Source of the DNA: Synergistales bacterium
GTDB taxonomy: Bacteria > Synergistota > Synergistia > Synergistales > 79-D21
Assembly (NCBI GenBank): GCA_015657435.1
Contig: JADLKH010000003.1
Coordinates: 24,388-31,799, forward strand
DNA length: 7,412 bases
Direction of reading: 5' to 3'
In this document: one piece after another, positions 5,190 through 7,412 of the stretch
Position numbering within the stretch: the first letter of the stretch is position 1
Layout of the letters: each line of letters starts with the position of its first letter
Translations under genes and position numbers: made by a program
The notes under the pieces: generated by a model
Told to the model about the DNA's origin: nothing
The model's database searches: none
The model's input: the letters and a program-made list of their open reading frames with translations, nothing else

Positions 5190-6374
5190 TCACCGCAGGG
5201 CTTCGGCCACCTTCCGGCCCAGGTCACGGCAGGCATCGAGGCCCTTTTCGTCGGGCCGCCACTTGACCAGCACGCCGGGGACCGCCAGGGGGATGCCCGC
5301 CCCTTCCAGCTCCCTCTCGATCCGCCTGACGTTCTCCCCGCTCCACCCGTAGGAACCGAAAGCCGCCCCCACCTTGTTCCTGAACTTCAGGCCCTTGAGG
5401 TCCTCCAGGACGGGCGTGAGGGTCGGGAGCAGGCCGCCGTTCAGGCAGGGTGACCCGACGACGACCGCGCCGGAGCGGAAGACCTCCGTGAGAACGTCGT
5501 TGCGGTCCGAGAGGGCCATGTTGAAGATCCTGAACGGAACGCCCTTCTCCGCCAGGCCCTCGCCGATCGCCGAAGCCATCCTCATCGTGGCCTGCCACAT
5601 GGTGTCGGCGAGGATGACGGCCCTCTTTTCGGGGACCTGCTTGGCCCACTCCATGTACTTGTGGACGATCTGGAGCGGGTCCTTCCGCCAGATCACCCCG
5701 TGGCTGGGGCCGATCATGTCCACGGCCAGCCCCATCGCGAGCACTTCCTCGATTTTCTTCGTCACGAGGGGGCTGAAGGGCGTCAGGATGTTCGCGTAGT
5801 ACTTCAGGGCCTCCTCGTAGAGCTCCTCCCGGTCGACCTCGTCGTTGAAGCGGAAGGCCGTGGCGTAGTGCTGCCCGAAGGCGTCGTTGGGCAGAAGCAG
5901 GCTGCGTCCGGAGACGTAGGTGAACATGCTGTCGGGCCAGTGCAGCATGGGGGCCTCCACGAAGGCCAGTGTGGTCTCGCCCAGGGGGATCGTGTCGCCG
6001 GTTTTCACCGCCTGGAAGTCCCAGTTTTCGTGGTAATGTCCCGGGATGCTTTCCAGGCCCCTGCGGGAAACGATCACCTTCGCCTGCGGGGCCGCCTCGA
6101 CGAGCGCCCCGAGTGACCCCGAGTGGTCGGGTTCCGCGTGGTTCGCCACGATATAGTCGATTTTCTTCGGGTCCACCATGGAACGGACGTTTTTCAGGAA
6201 CCCCTCCTGGAAGGGGTCCCAGACCGTGTCGACCACGGCGATCTTCTCGTCCATGACCAGATAGGAATTGTAGGTCGTGCCCCGGTGGGTGGAATACTCG
6301 TGGCCGTGGAAGTGCCGGATGCCCCAGTCAGTCACCCCGATCCAGTACACCTTGTCCATCAGTTTCTCGATCAT
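5190..6374 (-). CDS. fprA: Flavodiiron protein (A-type flavoprotein, rubredoxin:oxygen oxidoreductase)
   Basis: This 394-residue cytoplasmic enzyme reduces oxygen to water, and in some relatives nitric oxide to nitrous oxide, using electrons usually supplied by rubredoxin. It lets anaerobes survive brief air exposure. The N-terminal metallo-beta-lactamase-like domain (about 1-245) carries the whole diiron ligand set: His79, Glu81, Asp83 (NHAEPDHSG), His145 (PMLHWPDS), Asp164 (LPNDAFG) and His225 (GPSHG). This is the same order and spacing as in Desulfovibrio gigas ROO. The C-terminal flavodoxin domain (about 250-394) binds FMN through ADTMWQATMRMA (256-267), GSPCLNGG (307-314) and FGSYGWSGE (339-347). 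There is no fused rubredoxin or flavin reductase domain, so this is the simple class A form of usual length. The ATG follows GGGGAGGTGG. It is divergent from a universal stress protein gene and leads into the DUF6448 gene. Confidence 0.96.
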   Translation of the reverse strand: MIEKLMDKVYWIGVTDWGIRHFHGHEYSTHRGTTYNSYLVMDEKIAVVDTVWDPFQEGFLKNVRSMVDPKKIDYIVANHAEPDHSGSLGALVEAAPQAKVIVSRRGLESIPGHYHENWDFQAVKTGDTIPLGETTLAFVEAPMLHWPDSMFTYVSGRSLLLPNDAFGQHYATAFRFNDEVDREELYEEALKYYANILTPFSPLVTKKIEEVLAMGLAVDMIGPSHGVIWRKDPLQIVHKYMEWAKQVPEKRAVILADTMWQATMRMASAIGEGLAEKGVPFRIFNMALSDRNDVLTEVFRSGAVVVGSPCLNGGLLPTLTPVLEDLKGLKFRNKVGAAFGSYGWSGENVRRIERELEGAGIPLAVPGVLVKWRPDEKGLDACRDLGRKVAEALR

Positions 6375-6510
6375 TCTCGAACCACCTCCCCGTGAATCAG
6401 GATATTCCAGAATGCCCCTTCAGGGCAATACCGAGAAGTTAATGCGAAGAGATAAAACAATGCTACGATAGGCTAAGCAGCTTGAGGCGTTCCGGAAGGA
6501 GGTGTGCGGC
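6375..6510. promoter_or_regulatory. Divergent promoter region between fprA and the usp gene
   Basis: These 136 bases must hold the promoters for both directions. Visible elements are a small dyad TGCCC-CTTCA-GGGCA (6413-6427) and, on the plus strand, an extended -10-like TGC-TACGAT (6461-6469) about 42 bases before the usp ATG, without a good -35. On the minus strand TTGCCC and AATATC stand 16 bases apart, overlapping the dyad, and are a weak candidate for fprA. None matches consensus well, so individual promoter calls are uncertain. Confidence 0.4.
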
Positions 6511-6956
6511 ATGAAAAGGGTCGTCGTGGCGATCGACCACAGCGCAGTCAGCCGAAACCTGATGGACACCGCCTTCGGTTACGCGGTCCGCGAAAAGGAC
6601 GTCATCCTCTACTTCCTCAACGTGGTCGAGCCCGGGAAGACGGGATGGCGTTCCCGCTCCGGCGAGGTTGACGAAGCCCTCATCGCAAAGGTTCGGAAGG
6701 AAGTCCACGACTGGGTCCACGAATCCGCGGCGCAGTTCGGGCAGGCGATCCCGGATCTTCGGATCGCGGTGCGTTCAGGGGTGCCCAGCGAGATGATCCT
6801 CGAATTTGCAGAGGGGGTGGCCGCCGAGCTGATCATGATCGGCCACCGGGGAACCTCGAACGGAAGCGGTTCTTTCTGGGCAGCGTGGCAGCGAAGGTCG
6901 TGGCGCACGCGAACTGCAGCGTCTACGTGCATCGGCCGAGGGTTTTGGGCGAATAG
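6511..6956 (+). pseudogene. Universal stress protein (UspA family), frameshifted near the 3' end
   Basis: The ATG at 6511 is preceded by AAGGAGG at 8 bases spacing and is preferred over a GTG at 6502. The first 117 codons read as a normal UspA domain: RVVVAIDHSAVS at 3-14, RSGVPSEMILEFAE at 88-101, and ELIMIGHRGTSN at 106-117, which starts the ATP-binding motif. The original frame then becomes an atypical tail rich in Trp, Arg and Ser, ending at 6969. The other plus frame from 6864 gives the expected family ending (KRFFLGSVAAKVVAHANCSV and so on) and stops at 6956. One base appears to be missing at about 6859-6866. Restored, the protein would be 148 residues, the usual length. As written, the G-x2-G-x9-G-S nucleotide loop is cut. 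This could be a true mutation or a sequencing/assembly error. The neighbour fprA suggests a stress role. Confidence 0.8.
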
Positions 6957-6986
6957 AGCGAGCCTGTAGGAAAACCGCTGGAAAAG

Positions 6987-7024
6987 GCCCCATGTCCCCC
7001 GAAGAGGGGGCGTGGGGCTTTTTT
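6987..7024 (+). terminator. Rho-independent terminator after the usp gene
   Basis: On the plus strand a hairpin with an outer stem GCCCCA/TGGGGC, a small internal loop and an inner CCCCC/GGGGG stem closed by a 5-base loop is followed directly by six T, then C and TTT. It lies 31 bases after the restored usp stop and 18 bases after the stop as written. AAAA on the other flank may give weaker termination in reverse. Confidence 0.85.
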
Positions 7025-7038
7025 CTTTCCCTCCGGGA

Positions 7039-7113
7039 TATTGGATGGCTTGTTAGGGGTCCAATTGGGGGTTTTTTCCGGGAAAAAGGGGGATATGATT
7101 CCTTATTGGATGG
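7039..7113 (+). promoter_or_regulatory. Promoter/operator region of the GntR-type gene
   Basis: A 10-base direct repeat TATTGGATGG (7039-7048 and 7104-7113) brackets an 8-base palindrome CCAATTGG (7061-7068) and a 15-base palindrome TTTTTCC-G-GGAAAAA (7073-7087). TATGAT (7094-7099) matches the -10 consensus at five of six positions, about 54 bases before the ATG, but no good -35 is present. GntR and MocR regulators often bind direct repeats or dyads near their own promoters, so autoregulation is plausible. Confidence 0.4.
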
Positions 7114-7152
7114 TGCAATGCGGATCGACTTTTTGAGAAAGAGGGACTGACG

Positions 7153-7412
7153 ATGATTCGGCTGGATCTGGAGAGGGAATCGACCACGCCCCTTTTCGAG
7201 CAGATCGCCTCCGCCTTCCGCGAGAGGATCATGAGCGGCCTCCTCCACGAGGGGACCGCGCTCCCGACGGAGCGGGACCTTGCGAAGCGCCTCGGGGTCA
7301 ACCGGAGCACGGTGGTGAGGGCCTACGGCGAGTTGAAGGCGGACGGTTTCGTCGAGGCGCGGGTCGGCAGGGGAACCGTCGTCGCCGCGGTCGAGGGGGA
7401 GGGAGGGTGCAT
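7153..7412 (+). CDS. GntR-family regulator, probably MocR type (partial, C-terminus cut off)
   Basis: The first 86 codons are in the window, with no stop before the right edge. They form a complete GntR winged helix-turn-helix: TPLFEQIASAFRERIMSG (12-29), then LPTERDLAKRLGVNRSTVVR (37-56), AYGELKADGFVEARVG (57-72) and RGTVV (73-77). The wording of the recognition helix and wing (VNRSTVVRAYGEL, VGRGT) is typical of MocR/PdxR regulators. In these the DNA-binding domain is joined by a linker to a PLP-dependent aminotransferase-like domain, so the unseen part may be about 350-400 residues of that fold. A shorter GntR subfamily cannot be excluded from this fragment. The ATG has GAGGGA upstream. 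The gene is separated from usp by a strong terminator, so it starts a new transcription unit. Confidence 0.85.
   Translation, partial: MIRLDLERESTTPLFEQIASAFRERIMSGLLHEGTALPTERDLAKRLGVNRSTVVRAYGELKADGFVEARVGRGTVVAAVEGEGGC

Noticed and set aside
6855..6870. Programmed ribosomal frameshift in the usp gene
   Set aside because: No slippery heptamer or homopolymer run is present at the switch point, and UspA proteins are not known to use frameshifting. A mutation or sequence error is simpler.
1..7412. CRISPR arrays, tRNA or rRNA genes, transposases, phage or defence genes
   Set aside because: I looked for regular spaced repeats, cloverleaf-like sequences and characteristic motifs on both strands and found none that could be supported.

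Overview
The window is a compact stretch of GC-rich bacterial DNA with strong AGGAGG-type ribosome binding sites. It carries seven complete protein genes, two genes cut by the window edges, and one frameshifted gene. A complete flavodiiron oxygen reductase and a set of amino-acid-type enzymes and regulators point to an anaerobe that ferments or respires amino acids. Synergistota or Desulfobacterota would fit. I lean towards Synergistota from the mix of families, but this is inference and not proven here.

Layout. Everything from 1 to 6374 is on the minus strand, so it is transcribed right to left. Starting at 6374: a flavodiiron protein (fprA, 5190-6374) is followed after 36 bases by a DUF6448-type HCD-motif protein (4575-5153). 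These form a probable oxygen-stress pair ending near a long GC-rich hairpin (4494-4558). A 428-base non-coding stretch with several small repeats follows. Next is a free-standing class II glutamine amidotransferase domain protein (3517-4146) with its own terminator (3457-3480). After that comes a promoter region with a 39-bp dyad (3406-3444), then a two-gene operon: a TauE/SafE-type membrane transporter (2464-3345) and an ornithine cyclodeaminase/mu-crystallin family enzyme (1453-2442, TTG start). A clear intrinsic terminator (1395-1430) closes this operon. Just beyond it lie a YheO/DauR-type regulator (706-1368), an FmdE-family zinc protein (86-709, overlapping it by 4 bases) and the first 12 codons of another gene (1-36), perhaps an amidohydrolase.

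On the plus strand, divergent from fprA, is a universal stress protein gene (6511-6956) that is frameshifted near its 3' end. It is followed by a strong terminator (6987-7024). The first 86 codons of a GntR/MocR-type regulator (7153-7412) run off the right edge.

How the genes may work together. Two themes are visible. The right half (fprA, DUF6448, usp) looks like oxygen and stress defence. The left half (transporter, cyclodeaminase-family enzyme, D-amino-acid-type regulator, FmdE, possible amidohydrolase) looks like a small regulated amino-acid or amino-acid-derived metabolite module. Its substrate cannot be read from the sequence. The enzyme lacks the aspartate expected of a true ornithine cyclodeaminase. 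I saw no CRISPR array, tRNA, rRNA, insertion sequence or phage gene.
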